Assembly: GCA_032821775.1 (NCBI GenBank)
Contig: JAVLRN010000005.1
Coordinates: 3,596,001-3,660,000, forward strand
Source: Sanguinoderma infundibulare
Taxonomy: Eukaryota > Basidiomycota > Agaricomycetes > Polyporales > Polyporaceae
Direction of reading: 5' to 3'
DNA: 64,000 nucleotides
The position numbers and the translations under genes are program-made. The notes below the pieces were generated by a model that had not been told where the DNA came from, did not search any database, and saw only the letters and a program-made list of their open reading frames with translations. Positions 1-10,869 of the stretch are shown here, piece after piece (within the stretch, counting starts at the first letter, position 1; every line of letters starts with the position of its first letter).

Positions 1-647
1 ATAGCATAGCCCCGTTCCTCAAGTCGATAAATGTCTCCGATGACTCCTGCGCCGACAGACATTGCGCTTGAGAAACCGAAGGCTTGGACTACGCGCCAGA
101 ACATGAGCGAGGGCACGGTGTAGGACAGTGCGACACCTATCGAGCCTATGCAAAGGCACGGCAAAGACCTGAGATACACAAAGCGGCGTCCATCTATCGC
201 GACGCGACTTAATCGGCAGCCAGGAAACCTGAGGAGTATTCTGCTACTCACATGTGCCCGAATATGTCGCCCAGGTAAGACTGCCAATGGCCGCAGTAGC
301 AAGAGACAAACTCACTGCAAGACTGTCCTGATGTCAGATCAAGAACCGGGACGCGAGGAGGAGCCCAGCGTACCTGATTATCGGACCTGTGGTGTTCAGC
401 TCTCTGGCAATCTCTGGAATGGAGGGTATGAAAGAACCAGAGGCCAAGACTAGAATGATGCATTTCGATGAGTGTGGGGCTTCGACGTGTCTCCGACGCA
501 CTCACAAGGAATCAGACCGGCGTAAGCGATGACGGCCACGATAACGCGTTTTTGGGAAGGGGAGAAGCGTTGGTAAAGGAGATTATGGTGCACGACGTCA
601 ATGTCCGACGGCGCGGCCAGCAGCGGGCTTTCTTCTGTGGACGCCAT
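1..647 (-). CDS. MFS transporter (DHA1-like), N-terminal part, runs off left edge
   Basis: Membrane transporter of the major facilitator superfamily, probably a 12-helix proton antiporter for small molecules. The start at 647 opens a hydrophilic N-terminus followed by the first helix (residues VIVAVIAYAGLIP). A GTGAGT donor near 509 ends exon 1. Further left on the minus strand an exon carries a degenerate motif A (SRVAIDGRRFVYL), the helix around VPSLMFWRVVQAFGFSSA, then VIGDIYRLEERGYA at the window edge, which is the hallmark loop of fungal DHA1 drug-type transporters. The C-terminal half lies outside the window, so intactness cannot be judged. Substrate unknown. Confidence 0.8.
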
Positions 648-2559
648 GTCGCTTCAAATTCTTGTTAAGCCTTGACGTCGAGCCTCGGTTCGGAATTCTT
701 CGTGGGCGGGTGGTCGTCGCGAGCGAAGTTGTCTGGGCGGAGTAGTCCGGTACATAAGGTCGGTTTCGGTGTTTCGAGTCAGCCAAGACAGACCCCCGAG
801 TGCTGTGCAATATTTTTCGCGCGTGATCGGTATCGCATGTACATGATCCGCCTTCGATCCGCCTTTTGCTGTGACTGCTCCATTCCGTGGACAGATAAGC
901 ATTGCTTTCACGCTGGTGTAATCCGCCTCAATTGTATTCGGGCCGCGGATGCTTTTGGCGGGCCCCTATACCTTTGGTAACAGCGATCGGGGATCCGATT
1001 GCGCCCAGTCTAGTCAGTAAGTCGTCAAGTATATATTGCCATGCAATGGATGAGTCCATTCAAGTTCCACGTACGTGGATGTGCTCCATTCCGGCTTTAC
1101 ATGTACAGGGTAAGTACTGCACTAGCTTGTCCGAGTCCGATAAAGCCACGCACCGGCGTACTTGACCGTCTTCGCCCATAGGTCTTATCTATGACTCAGA
1201 TTCTAGTGCGTTGTGGCCATTTCCGCATTCAGGTGAAGTCCTAAGCCTTCGACGAGTCGCCTGATGTGCTCGGATTCTGTTCGCCGCCGCACACGCGAGG
1301 AGTTGTCTTTCAATCGTGGCGATGCTGGTGTCAAATTCAATTTGAACGCAGACACATAGCCATCTGTCGAGCCAGTATTTAGGTCACCCGAAAAGAAATC
1401 CTAGCTCTGAGAGAGCCAATAAAGCGGGAGAACGACTCAGATGGCAGTATGCGGCAGAAACGGTACATACCGTAAGTAGACGCCAATGATGATTTGTTGT
1501 TTGGTCACCGTGATGTACAAATAAACGAATATCGAATGACATGGGCGCTTCTTGTTTGCCAGCGACTGGCACGACGGTCGGACTGGGACGGCCCTCTCGT
1601 GCCAACCCCGGCCATGTAAGTTGTGAAACTTGCTAACAGTAATGACAACATATGAAAAGCGGGCGGACGCCCGCTCGTCCCGCCACCATCCTACCCCGAC
1701 TCCCAGACCTTCCAGTCCGATGTTGTCCCAGCGGTCGAGGACGTACAGGGTGCTCAGGAGGTGGAGGTGGAGGAGATGGTGGGGGAGGAAACACCGCTGT
1801 TGCGGACGGATGTAGGGAAGCAGACGACAGGCGTGTTTTGGGGGCTGAAGCGATGATGCGGTAAGAGAGATACCCTGGAATAGCTTCACGATCTTTTCTC
1901 TACTACTTCGAGTTTGGACATGCTATCGAACGACGTCACATTATGATGACAACCAGTTGTAATGCACCATGTCCTATCGGGGACCCGGCGTCCGTCACCC
2001 CCATCTTCACAACGAAGTGCGTGTCGGTTATTCACACCTGATGTCCAGTCGGATCTCCGGTTTCCGCTGTCATTCAGAGCTTGGAGTTGTTTCTGGGTAA
2101 CTTAGATAAATGAATTGGCATCGGGTCACAATGGTATAAACAATCTGAATCCTGTGTAGGGGTACGGGGGGACCGGGGCTGGGGCTGGGGCGCTAGACGG
2201 TGGCTTGAAGCCGGAACAGAGGCAGAGGTTCCTGAGATGCAAATTCAGACACTACCGAGTTAGGCCGAACAAGAGATCCGCAGACATAGGAGCCAAGACA
2301 GAGAGAGGGAGGACCAGACTTTCGCGAACCGAAGAAACCGAAATCAGAAACCGAAACCAGTCGACAGAAACTGCGAGACCGGACAGGCAAAGATTCCGAG
2401 ATATGCGGACTGGATGGGAGACCCAGCAAAGAGGAGATCAGAAGAGATGATGACAGTGAAATTCGAAGCGAGTCGGATGGTTGCGGCTAGGAGGAGGCAC
2501 GTGGCGCCGGCCGCTGTAGTGCGGGCAAATGCGAGGGGAGGCGGAGGCGGTCGAATGGC
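648..2559. other. Intergenic, no supported gene
   Basis: About 1.9 kb between two minus-strand genes. Frames are short and mutually overlapping. Around 1650-1860 the minus strand reads through a proline-rich stretch and the plus strand is rich in GGAGGT triplets, but no start, splice pattern or family resemblance supports a gene. A G-rich run (GGGGCTGGGGCTGGGGC) sits near 2173-2190. Confidence 0.4.
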
Positions 2560-3630
2560 TTAGTTCGCGTTGGAAGTCAGCTTCTCAGCGCGACGACGAC
2601 CCGGCTTGAAGTATCGTTTCACCGACCCCAAGAACTTCTTCATCCACGGCTTGCGCGACGAAGAAAAGGAAGAGTTGGCGTCCACGTGTGTCGCGCTCGA
2701 GTCGGTCGAGGCACCGTGGACAGAGACCGTCGAGTCGACCACGGTCGCGGTAGATGAGGCGGGAACTCGAGAGGAAGCTGCCGCAGCCGACTCGGAGGAG
2801 CTGTGCTTGCACTCCGGAGTCGAGAGAATAGGGGAGGGTACATCCAAGGGCTGGATGACCTCCGAGAGCGGGATGCTCTCGGACTGCTTGAGGGGGGTGG
2901 AAGGGTTTCCCGTGGGCGTCCCAGGAGAGGACTGCCCAGAGGCGATGGTAACGGGTACAGCAGCAGTCGCGGCCTCATCCTCCATGTGGGCGGGAGGGGA
3001 AATGGCGTTGCGGACCTTGACCTTGTGCAGCTTTCCGTCGCGGCGGCCAATGGCGGCGATCGCGAGGTCGGTTCTACCAGCACCCAGGGTGTGGGAAAAG
3101 ATGTAGTCGTCGGCAGTGGGCTGGCAATGGGCATCGGAGACGAAGGTGGAGAAATAAGCGGATGGCGTTAGGAGAGGGTCATCGACCGATGGTCTGAGGG
3201 TTGACGAGGGCACGGGAATGGGGGCGACATCCGGCTTGGGTTCTACGCTGGGCGATGGCGCTGTTATCTCAGGCGACGTGCGAGTCCGAACAAAGTCCTC
3301 GGCGATGAGCTGCATAAGGTTGACGTCGCCAACGAACCGGGCGGTCTGTGCATCCTGGTGAGATGGTGAGGACCCGGCTATCGACAAGGGTAAGGACGAA
3401 ACATGACGCACGGCACCAATCTGCTCGTGATGAACAACTGAAAGGACCTCCTCCTGGACCTGCCTGGTGTTGTCCTCAGGGATGATGCACTCACGGGGCA
3501 GCGGCGAGGCGTACCGATGCTTCTTGGAGAAGAACTTGCGGCGGAACGTCCGGGCGAGCGGTCCGGGGCTGTTCGCCTTGTCCTTAACTGTGTCCTTCTG
3601 AGACCAAGGGAGCGCCTTGAAGAGCTGCAT
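2560..3630 (-). CDS. Hypothetical disordered protein, basic C-terminus
   Basis: Single-exon protein of 356 residues, not recognised. The N-terminus is basic (FRRKFFSKKHRYASPLP), the middle is rich in Ser, Pro and Thr and likely disordered, and it ends in a lysine/arginine/aromatic tail (WMKKFLGSVKRYFKPGRRRAEK) that could bind membrane or nucleic acid. The frame is open further up to 3837, but a TATA box lies at 3824-3831 on this strand. A start at 3837 would precede the transcript, so I chose ATG 3630, which leaves a 22-base minisatellite in the 5' leader. Confidence is high that it is coding (long open frame with matching GC bias), low on function. Confidence 0.65.
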   Translation of the reverse strand: MQLFKALPWSQKDTVKDKANSPGPLARTFRRKFFSKKHRYASPLPRECIIPEDNTRQVQEEVLSVVHHEQIGAVRHVSSLPLSIAGSSPSHQDAQTARFVGDVNLMQLIAEDFVRTRTSPEITAPSPSVEPKPDVAPIPVPSSTLRPSVDDPLLTPSAYFSTFVSDAHCQPTADDYIFSHTLGAGRTDLAIAAIGRRDGKLHKVKVRNAISPPAHMEDEAATAAVPVTIASGQSSPGTPTGNPSTPLKQSESIPLSEVIQPLDVPSPILSTPECKHSSSESAAAASSRVPASSTATVVDSTVSVHGASTDSSATHVDANSSFSSSRKPWMKKFLGSVKRYFKPGRRRAEKLTSNAN

Positions 3631-3646
3631 GGCGACAGCGAGGACC

Positions 3647-3756
3647 CGATGAACGACAAGAAGCGGAGGGATGGACGACAAGGAGCGGAGGAATGAGCGA
3701 CGAGGATTGGAGGGATGAACGACAAGGAGCCGAGGGATTAAGGACAAAGAGTGGAG
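3647..3756. repeat. Five-copy 22-base minisatellite in the 5' leader of the 2560-3630 gene
   Basis: Five consecutive 22-base units of the form GGATGAACGACAAGGAGCGGAG with a few substitutions each. They lie between the TATA box (3824-3831) and the chosen ATG (3630) of the minus-strand gene. The unit length is not a multiple of three, which also argues against this part being translated. Confidence 0.8.
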
Positions 3757-3823
3757 GAGATGCCGGGGAAGGCGGTAGGAAGAAAGGAAGCAAGGGAATG
3801 AGGAGGACCTGAATGCGTTTGCG

Positions 3824-3831
3824 TATATATA
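3824..3831 (-). promoter_or_regulatory. TATA box of the 2560-3630 gene
   Basis: TATATATA on the minus strand, 194 bases upstream of ATG 3630. It sets the likely transcription start near 3795 and decides against the longer reading frame. Confidence 0.5.
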
Positions 3832-4143
3832 GGGCAACAGCCGGTCGGCTTCTTGGACCAGCCAGAGGGCTGACTGGAAGGGCTGACTGGAAGGCGTTCA
3901 TCCATTTGGCGGTTGCGATCGAGACTGAGCGTAACAAGTCCTGAGGGCATGATGCAGGCCACGACCATCATATATCACTCAGATTATCAACGTTTCTAAC
4001 TTGTGAAGCCTGGAAATACTCACCGGTCTAAACTTGCGGATGGTTGTCGGCGGGAGATGGTGAGCAAAGAAAGCCATCACAGGCGCTTCTGATACCGTAT
4101 GTACCATTCCGAGCTGACCGCGGCTTGCCTTACTAGTCAACCG

Positions 4144-4220
4144 CCTCCCGCCTCCCGCCTCCCGCCTCCCGCCTCCCGCCTCCCGCCTCCCGCCTCCCGC
4201 CTCCCGCCTCCCGCCTCCCG
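4144..4220. repeat. Eleven perfect copies of the heptamer CCTCCCG
   Basis: A 77-base tandem array of CCTCCCG without interruption, followed by C-rich sequence (GGCCCCGCCCCCC). Because the unit is 7 bases, all frames on the plus strand read proline/alanine/serine/arginine repeats, so the open frames across it are artefacts. The flanks 3838-4143 and 4221-4831 hold no supported gene. Confidence 0.95.
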
Positions 4221-4831
4221 GCCCCGCCCCCCGCACGTGCGTCCTCAACTGGGAGAGGCGGAGTTATTCTGCGAGTACCAAGGCGTCGTGCTCGTCATTG
4301 GTCAAGTGGCCGTTCGCAGAGGTTCGCGAATCTGGTTGTTTAGACGCCTTCCGGCCCGGGTTCATGCCGATCTTAAAGTTGAACATGCTGCCACCGGCCC
4401 GGGGAGGATGGTACAAACTCAGAGCAAGTACTCAACGACGACGTCCACCACCGTTCTCCCCCTACACCTTCCTGACATTGTGCATAGCTGCCTGAGGCCT
4501 GCCAGCATTGCACAAGGGTTGAGCCCATACGCAGTGTAGGCTGCAGCTGCACGTTGTAGGTATTATTGACGCAATTCCCCATGCATAACATAACTGACAT
4601 TGGCTACCAACCGAATTCTAGCTGTTTTCCTCGTCAATCGACTCAGGATGGAGTAATCCATCAAACATATTGGCGAAGAATTCAGCTTCACAATCTCCGA
4701 AAGGCGAACGTTAAACAGGATACGCTCCTCCGTCTCCAAGACCTGGAAGGCAGCTGCTCACATTGCTAGGCGTTCGAATGCGCTCCCACCTAACCTCCCC
4801 CCTTCAGTCCGACAGGCGATGGTGGTCCCCG

Positions 4832-5991
4832 ATGGTGGTCCCTCCTGAACTTCTTGACGACATCCTTGATTACCTCCACAATGACACTCAGGCCCTCCGA
4901 AACTGCTCGATGGCTTGCCATGCCCTCGATCCATCTGCTCGCTTTCATCTCTTCCAAACGATCAAAATCACCCGCGACAACTTCGTGCGCACAACTGTCG
5001 TCTTTGCCGGAAATGCCCCCCGTCTCGCCCACTACGTTCGCGATCTGACGCTCGAGGTGCGCATTACCGTTGGAGGTTCCTCCTTCGACCACCTGCGGAA
5101 CATCCTTGACAAGAAGCCGCTCCCAGCTCACTTCCGCGTCTTTATGTTCGTCCTCTCCCCTCGCATGGGGAATGTCACCCGCCTGACGCTCAAAGACGTC
5201 GCCTTCGACCATTCCGTCGTCGCCATGCTAGCGCCAAAACTTCCCACATCTCCACACCCTCTCCTTGTTCGACTGCTGGTTCTAGGCAATTCCAATTTTT
5301 ACCCTCTTGCGCAACCACCCGCACGTTCGACCTCTTCGCTGTGGTCGGCTATCTTCCCGGCTTGGCTCTCGGCTGTCCGAGTCTCAGCAGGGTGTCGGGC
5401 CGCTCGTGTCACTGCTGTCACTCACATGACGAGAAGGACGTCTTGCATGATTCCTGCGACGGCGTACGGGATCCACCCTGCGAGAGACGACGGTCACCGT
5501 CAGTACCAAGATGGCAAGTAGAGTAATGCAGTGTGCGACGATCGGAAAGCACTCACTCGATCCAGTTTGTACCCGGACGGAGGGCGATGCTGAGTACTAT
5601 GAGGACCGCGCAGGGGGTCCGAATGGATGCGATGCTGCTTTCCTCCCTTCAGGACATCACCGTGGGCTTCATGATGAAGGGGGGCGGCGCAATCGCCGTG
5701 GCGCCGCGCGGCGATAATGCTGAGTACCATGGTTTCTCGCAGATCCGCGACCGGTGCACGGTCATCGTGGAGGTCCTGGCAGATCGCAACGCGCACCGGG
5801 GCCACTGGTTGTCGCGCCTCGAGTTCTTCGGGCACGAGGACGGGTGCATGGCGGAGAATGCGCCGCCGGTCACTCATCTCGACTTGGCGTCGCTCAACGC
5901 CGAACCGGTCGGATCTGCGATCAAACCCATCGAGGAGCTGGTCGATTGGCCGGTGGTGTTCGCTGGATTCCGCTTCTTTGCGCATGAGTAG
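4832..5991 (+). pseudogene. F-box/leucine-rich protein, broken
   Basis: Relic of a fungal F-box protein, a substrate receptor of SCF ubiquitin ligases. Residues 1-45 from ATG 4832 form the F-box (PPELLDDILDYLHND..LRNCSMACHALDPSARFHLF), followed by leucine-rich segments. At about 5240 the reading frame must shift by one base to continue the family pattern (FPHLHTLSLFDCWF). Directly after that the new frame hits a TAG at 5283-5285, then resumes with LLRNHPHVRPLRCGRLSS. The C-terminal part is open again from 5533 to 5991 (GFMMKGGGAIAVAPRG..VDWPVVFAGFRFFAHE). One frameshift plus one stop mark it as inactive unless unusual splicing removes both. A sequencing error at one site would not rescue it. 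Confidence 0.7.
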
Positions 5992-6657
5992 CGTTGGAAT
6001 TTGAAGAGAGAATAAGGATTACGAGGACGATGTCGTCGCGTATGCTGTCCAGTGAAGCGAAGGTCAACTCCGTGCATGTATTACGGATAACGCGTTTCCA
6101 CATGCATACGTCCTAGGTTTCCAGCAACCTGAAGCTCCGGGTTCAGCCACTTGCCTTTCTTGTCATGTATCGTCCTAGCTTTTGCGGAGTCGGACGTCCT
6201 CTGTCTTGATATCTACGCCGTTTGCCTTGTCTTTATCTTTATAAACTCACAGACGGCGGGGACCACGCTTCTGCCAAATCCGATTCTGCTGCACCACTAC
6301 TCATTATCTAGATCGAAGCGTAGCACAGAGCCCCGCTCATTCTTCTTACTCGGGTAAGTGCAATCAGTTCGACCATCATCAGTTACTGTGCCCTCAGTCG
6401 ACAGCAATGCTCACTAAGGCATTATTGATTCTCACAGCCGTCACGAAAGTATTCGAAAATCTCTGAGTCCGTTGTTAGGGCTATGCGAATGGACCTGTCA
6501 GCGAGCAACGAGCATTCCTTGCCCTCAGATTCCAATGACAGACGGCGCTGATGAATCCATCGCAAGTTGCAGCTGTGGTGGCCATCTTGCTGATGCTTTC
6601 CCGCACGCTCAGCAGGCCAACGCAGCCAGCGCAGGATGCGCAGAATGGACGTGATAT
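5992..6657. other. Intergenic, no supported gene
   Basis: Upstream region of the hydrolase. No frame with splice or family support on either strand; only the promoter at its right end is interpretable. Confidence 0.4.
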
Positions 6658-6659
6658 GC

Positions 6660-6669
6660 CGATATATAC
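6660..6669 (+). promoter_or_regulatory. TATA box of the hydrolase gene
   Basis: GATATATACT about 70-80 bases before ATG 6739, giving a predicted leader of roughly 45 bases. Confidence 0.45.
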
Positions 6670-6738
6670 TCCGACGCCTGGAGGAGCCCTTGGCGCTCAT
6701 CTCAAGCCCTCCCCCTATTTCTGCTTACACCTTACGAT

Positions 6739-7867
6739 ATGGACACCGTTGCGAGCCTCAAGGATGGTCCTATCCCTGTTATCCTCGAACCCAGTAAGCA
6801 CTTAAATGCTTCGTCTATGAGCAATCGAAAATGGCTCATCGATGATGTACAGCGAAGCTCGCCTTCGTGAAGGTGCTCGAGAGCCGCCGTTCAGAGATCG
6901 AGAGCCACCCGCACCAAACGTTCCGCTACGGAAACACAGAGAGACACCAGGTACACCTGAGTATCACCTGGCCATGACCAACACTCACTACCTGTGACTA
7001 TAACTTCCCAGCTCGATGTATATTACCCCGACCTGGCGGTGGTGTCCTCTGGGAGCCCCGTCCCTGTGCTATTCTTCGTCTACGGCGGGGGGTTCGTCAC
7101 TGGCGACCGCAGACAGAATCCACCCTTTGATCTTGCATACACCAACCTTGGCGTCTTCTTCGCCAAACGAGGGTGCGTACGTGCAGCATTCGCTTCCCAT
7201 CCGTCATCTCATCCCCACCTCTCAACGCAGATTCCTCACCGTGATCCCCGATTACCGCCTCTACCCGTCCGCCACGTACCCAGGGCCTGCCGAAGACGTC
7301 CGCGATGCGCTCGCCTGGGTCCTCTCCAACGCTATCACGATCACCTCCGCCTCCTCGAGCACGCTTCCGCCCTCAACGCCTCTCAACAACCTCTTCGCCC
7401 TCAGCCACTCCGCCGGCTCGACCCTCCTCACCTCGCTCTACCTCTCGCCCACCCTCCTCCCACTGGACTCGCCCATCCGGGCTGCGACGCGCGGGCTGAT
7501 CCCGAAAGGCGGTATGTACGCCTTCAAGTTCCCGGACTCGCTCATGCCCCCGGGGCTCCTCGAGGGCTTCTACGGCTCGCAGGTGGCGGCGCTCACGAAC
7601 ATGCCCCTCGCGCTGCTCAAGGCTGCGCCCGCGGAGGTTCTCGAGGCCCTGCCCGAGTTCTTCGTGCTCAAGAGCGAATGGGAGCCGGCGCCGGTGTACG
7701 AGAGCAGCGACGCATTCGTAGAGGCGCTGGAAAGGCGGCTCGGGAGGAAGGTGCGGTACGAGGACATGAAGGGGCACAGCCACGTCAGCCCCCAGTTTGC
7801 GCTTTTGAGCGGGGCGGGCGAGGAGTGGGCGGAGGACGTCGTGGCGTGGGTGAGGGCGAGGGTTTGA
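6739..7867 (+). CDS. Alpha/beta hydrolase-3 carboxylesterase
   Basis: Esterase/lipase-like alpha/beta hydrolase of 316 residues, cytosolic (no signal peptide). Four exons: 6739-6793, 6853-6950, 7012-7172, 7231-7867; together they are an exact multiple of three. The oxyanion-hole loop reads FFVYGGGFVTGD (residues about 81-92; Y replaces the usual H of HGGG), PDYRLYPSATYP follows, and the nucleophile elbow is LSHSAGS with Ser between His and Ala, close to the GxSxG form but with the first Gly replaced by Ser. The histidine is probably in MKGHSHVSPQ near the C-terminus. Members act on small esters, often of xenobiotic or cell-wall origin; the substrate is not predictable. Its 3' end was copied, inverted, to 50962-51180, where it is broken. 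Confidence 0.88.
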
Positions 7868-8367
7868 GGACAGGGTGGGTTCGTGGGTTTCGCGATGGAA
7901 AAGACCATACGTACTACCGGCGCCGAAAACGGACACGCGAGAGTACCACACTAGGAGGAATAACAGCAGTCTAAAGAATAAGTAGAATGACCCATTTATC
8001 GAATGCAAAGTACACGGCAGAGATAAGTAGACGAGATTTATAGGTCCGTAGATGAGGCTCCTCGAAACAATGCCTGTTCTCCATATCCATCAGGATCTCT
8101 CGGAGAGGCTGCCGACTCGCGCGACGCGAGGTTTATGGCGGGTTGCGGTGAAGCATCACGCGACGCAAAAGCGTGTTGGGCGGACGGGGAAGGTCCTCGA
8201 TGTCACAGGCATGGGCGTCCATGACCCCGGGCGATGCGCGAAGGGGCTGGTGGTGCTCGTGCGGACGCGAGGAACGATGGTAGCCGCGATTGGCAACGTT
8301 GCGAGCGTGATGTGACCGCGGGGGAATAGTGTGGTGGTGGGAGGATCGTGAATAGATCGCGAAGTGT
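7868..8367. other. Intergenic between convergent genes
   Basis: 3' flanks of the hydrolase (plus) and the small protein gene (minus). The plus-strand frame at 8052-8315 has a counterpart in the other arm only in part, so I do not call it coding. Confidence 0.4.
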
Positions 8368-8574
8368 CTACAGCCCGAAGAGCTTCTTCAGGCCGGACTT
8401 GGTCGTCTTCTGTTGGGCCGCGCGCCCGCTCGAAGGGCAGAGGACGAGGCGTGCATCCTCATACAGGTGGTAGGAGTCGCGCGGCGACTGGGTGGATGCG
8501 AAGAGCGTGAATGCGTTGGGTGCGGAAGGCGCGGAGGGGAAGAAGGTGTATGCGGGAGAGATGGAGTAGGACAT
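8368..8574 (-). CDS. Small conserved protein, 68 residues (copy 1)
   Basis: Unrecognised single-exon protein. It begins MSYSISPAYTFFPSAPS, is rich in Ser, Pro and aromatic residues, and ends with a basic tail (QQKTTKSGLKKLFGL). The evidence that it is real is comparative: the inverted copy at 50256-50459 keeps the frame, start and stop, with only a few substitutions and one codon deleted in frame. A TATA box (8686-8691) lies exactly 112 bases upstream of the ATG, as in the other copy. No signal peptide or membrane segment. Function unknown. Confidence 0.65.
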   Translation of the reverse strand: MSYSISPAYTFFPSAPSAPNAFTLFASTQSPRDSYHLYEDARLVLCPSSGRAAQQKTTKSGLKKLFGL

Positions 8575-8685
8575 CTTGGTGAAGCTCGATGGGGGTAGTG
8601 GTGGTGCGAGCGAAGTTTGACTGGCTGTGGAGAGGTTACTGAGAACCTAAGTGATGATGCGGTCATCATCCAGAGGCCGACAGCT

Positions 8686-8691
8686 TATATA
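8686..8691 (-). promoter_or_regulatory. TATA box of the 68-residue gene
   Basis: TATATA in the minus strand, 112 bases before ATG 8574. The same box at the same distance precedes the copy at 50256. Confidence 0.55.
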
Positions 8692-9877
8692 CCAGACAGA
8701 CTGGAGCGGATTGCTGCCATGAGCGAACATGCGAAATTGCGCATGGAGGTGAAGTGCCAATCGACGTTTGCGCCCACAAGAAGTTGCCTTTGCCGGAAAT
8801 TGTTGGCGTCGAGAACAACATGAGTACATAACAGTTTGCGGTATCCAAGATACAGGTCACCCACAGAGAGGTCGTCGCACAGAGGAGGTCGACAATGGAG
8901 GTCAAGAGCAGAGCTTGGTAGGGAGACGCCGTGGGCCATTGTTTGGCGACCTCGGTGTACAAATAATCCAATGGCGCTAAGCCGCTGCGGCCAGCGGCAG
9001 TTCGCAACTTTCAGCAAACCGGGTTTGAGGTTTAGAAAGACCTGTAATAATGCAACTATCTCTGTATACGTAGCCATCGTAGTGGTTAGTAGGTGCCTCA
9101 CCCGATATTCCAGTTTAGATTCTGGCTCTGCAGCCTTCCGGCGGAGACGCCGATTCCCTACAGTTTACAGCTGAGCGTGCTCCAGGGCGCTGTAGGATTT
9201 CGCCGGAGCCGGGGGAAATACTGTAGTGGCCTGTCGGATAGGTGCGCGCTCCCTGTAGTGCCATGTAGGATCAATGGGGATATATTGTAGCACCATGCAG
9301 GACTAATGGGGAGATATGGTAGCAGCATATAGGACTGATGCGGAGATATGGTAGAGGACTACAATAGTCCCCTGGCGTATGGTAGTGTACAGTGAATGGC
9401 TGTAGTTGCTGTATAGTGGGCTCCCTGGCAGACATTTCTCTGGTGCTCGCCCACGGCCATGCAACGCACACAGAATTTAATAATGGTCAAAATCATTAAT
9501 TTTGGCGGGCGGAGCAACAATACATCACGGCATCTATTACAAAAAGAGAGAGCACGCGAACGCGCGATTTGTGGACCGTAGACATCACCAGCAAGACAGC
9601 GTGAGATCGCCGCGAGACAAACAGAGACCGAGGCACTTGCGAATCGACAGTCAGAATGAGAACAGGCGAGCAGGACAGAGAGAGCCATTAAGGCAGCGAG
9701 CGGACAGCGTAGCCAGGGAAGAGGTCGAGATCGTGCCGTCCTGGAGTGCAAAACGCGCCAAAGTCAGCCAAACCCGCTCTCGTACTCGCACTCGCACGCG
9801 GCCACCGCCGTCACTGAGAATAACCATAATGCCTCCCAAGGACGGGATCGCAAACGCGGATGTGCACCTCAAAACGC

Positions 9878-10640
9878 TCATGCATCTCGGCCGCTATAGT
9901 CACGATTTCGCCAGGCGCCTTGGACGACGTCGACGGTGCCGCCAGCGAACCAGGCTTGCTCCAGGCGCGCCAGGAATGGCTCTTTCGCGACCAACGCGCC
10001 GACGCCAGTCGGGAATCCGAACATCTTGTAGAAACTGGTCGCCATCGCGTCCACAGGCGTGTCGGCGAGCGAGATCACCGATGTCGTTGCCAGCATGGCG
10101 GCGTCGAGGAGCGTGGATAGCCTTGTGACGCGGCGAACTCGATGAGGGAAAGGGCGTTCTTTGTGTTCGATACATTTGATTGGCCCGTGAGCGTGAACAG
10201 ACTCAGTGCGCGGCGGCCGTGTGGGCGGTGGTGCCCGAGGTCGGCCTATTGGGTGGTTCAGGGCAGACCGGGATCCCAGAGGGACATGAGAGGATACCGA
10301 TGACCTAGTGCGCGGAGACGGCAGGATCACGGGAACGTGTACGTTACCTTTGCCTCTGCGACGTCCACGCCGCCGACATCGGTTGACTCAATGTAGCACA
10401 CCTGTGCGCCGCGAGCGGTCGCAAATTGGTGAACGCCGTGCACGCTATTGTGCGAGTCCGCGCCGAGGACGTATGTGCTGCTGGAGGTGAAGGAGAAGGA
10501 CTCTCCTACCAGCTTGAGTGCGCCGCTGGCGTTGGCCATGAAGATGACAGTGTACCCTGGCGGGGCGCGGAAGAATTCAAGGACGGCTCACCGTGCTTCA
10601 TCCGCGCGCGCTGCGGACAGTCGTGACCTGGACGAATATG
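9878..10640 (-). pseudogene. Class V aminotransferase (molybdenum cofactor sulfurase-like), broken
   Basis: Relic of a PLP enzyme of the MOCOS/cysteine-desulfurase type. On the minus strand one exon ends RSARMKHG, an intron follows (GTGAGC..GCCAG), then YTVIFMANASGALKLVGES and TYVLGADSHNSVHGV, which is family sequence around the cofactor pocket. After a further intron the frame reads TLTGQSNVSNTKNALSLIEF. It then needs a frameshift near 10120 to continue as LLDAAMLATTSVISLADTP and SFYKMFGFPTGVGALV, which carries the PLP-binding lysine, and WFAGGTVDVVQ. The frame soon drifts and stops, and the C-terminal domain is missing. A frameshift plus truncation make it inactive. Confidence 0.75.
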
Positions 10641-10869
10641 GGACGATGGTCAGTACCAGCGTTCGTGTGCTCGTAAGGAGCCAGGCAAGGGCGGAGGAAG
10701 AGAAGCAGTACTCAGAAGGATAGCGCGGCCCTCAGTGCCGAGTCCTTCCCCAAATCGCAGAACTCGGTCATATGGCGGCCGAGAATGCGGGCGTCCTAAT
10801 ATATTTCCTCGATCCCGAGGTACGCCCAGGTATCCTCACTATATGCGCGCATACAGCCACGTACACAGT

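Larger units (their letters stand above)
7600..8990. repeat. Left arm, inverted duplication segment A
   Basis: Matches 49800-51180 in reverse complement. It contains the end of the hydrolase gene, its 3' flank and the 68-residue gene with its promoter. Paired landmarks are the hydrolase stop (7867 with 50962) and the small gene (8368-8574 with 50256-50459); each pair sums to about 58,830, so spacing is preserved. Confidence 0.85.

Noticed and set aside
1437..1889. 150-codon minus-strand frame
   Set aside because: No homology, no consistent splice pattern, and frames on the opposite strand are equally open.
3631..3837. N-terminal extension of the 2560-3630 protein
   Set aside because: The start would lie upstream of or inside the TATA box, and the extension is translated minisatellite.
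7373..8008. Long minus-strand open frame across the hydrolase
   Set aside because: It is the antisense shadow of GC-rich coding exons; the plus strand carries the hydrolase motifs.
9200..9440. Possible solo LTR at the left end of the insertion
   Set aside because: Repeated GATATGGTAG and CTGTAG words are present, but no TG..CA-bounded direct repeat recurs at the right end.
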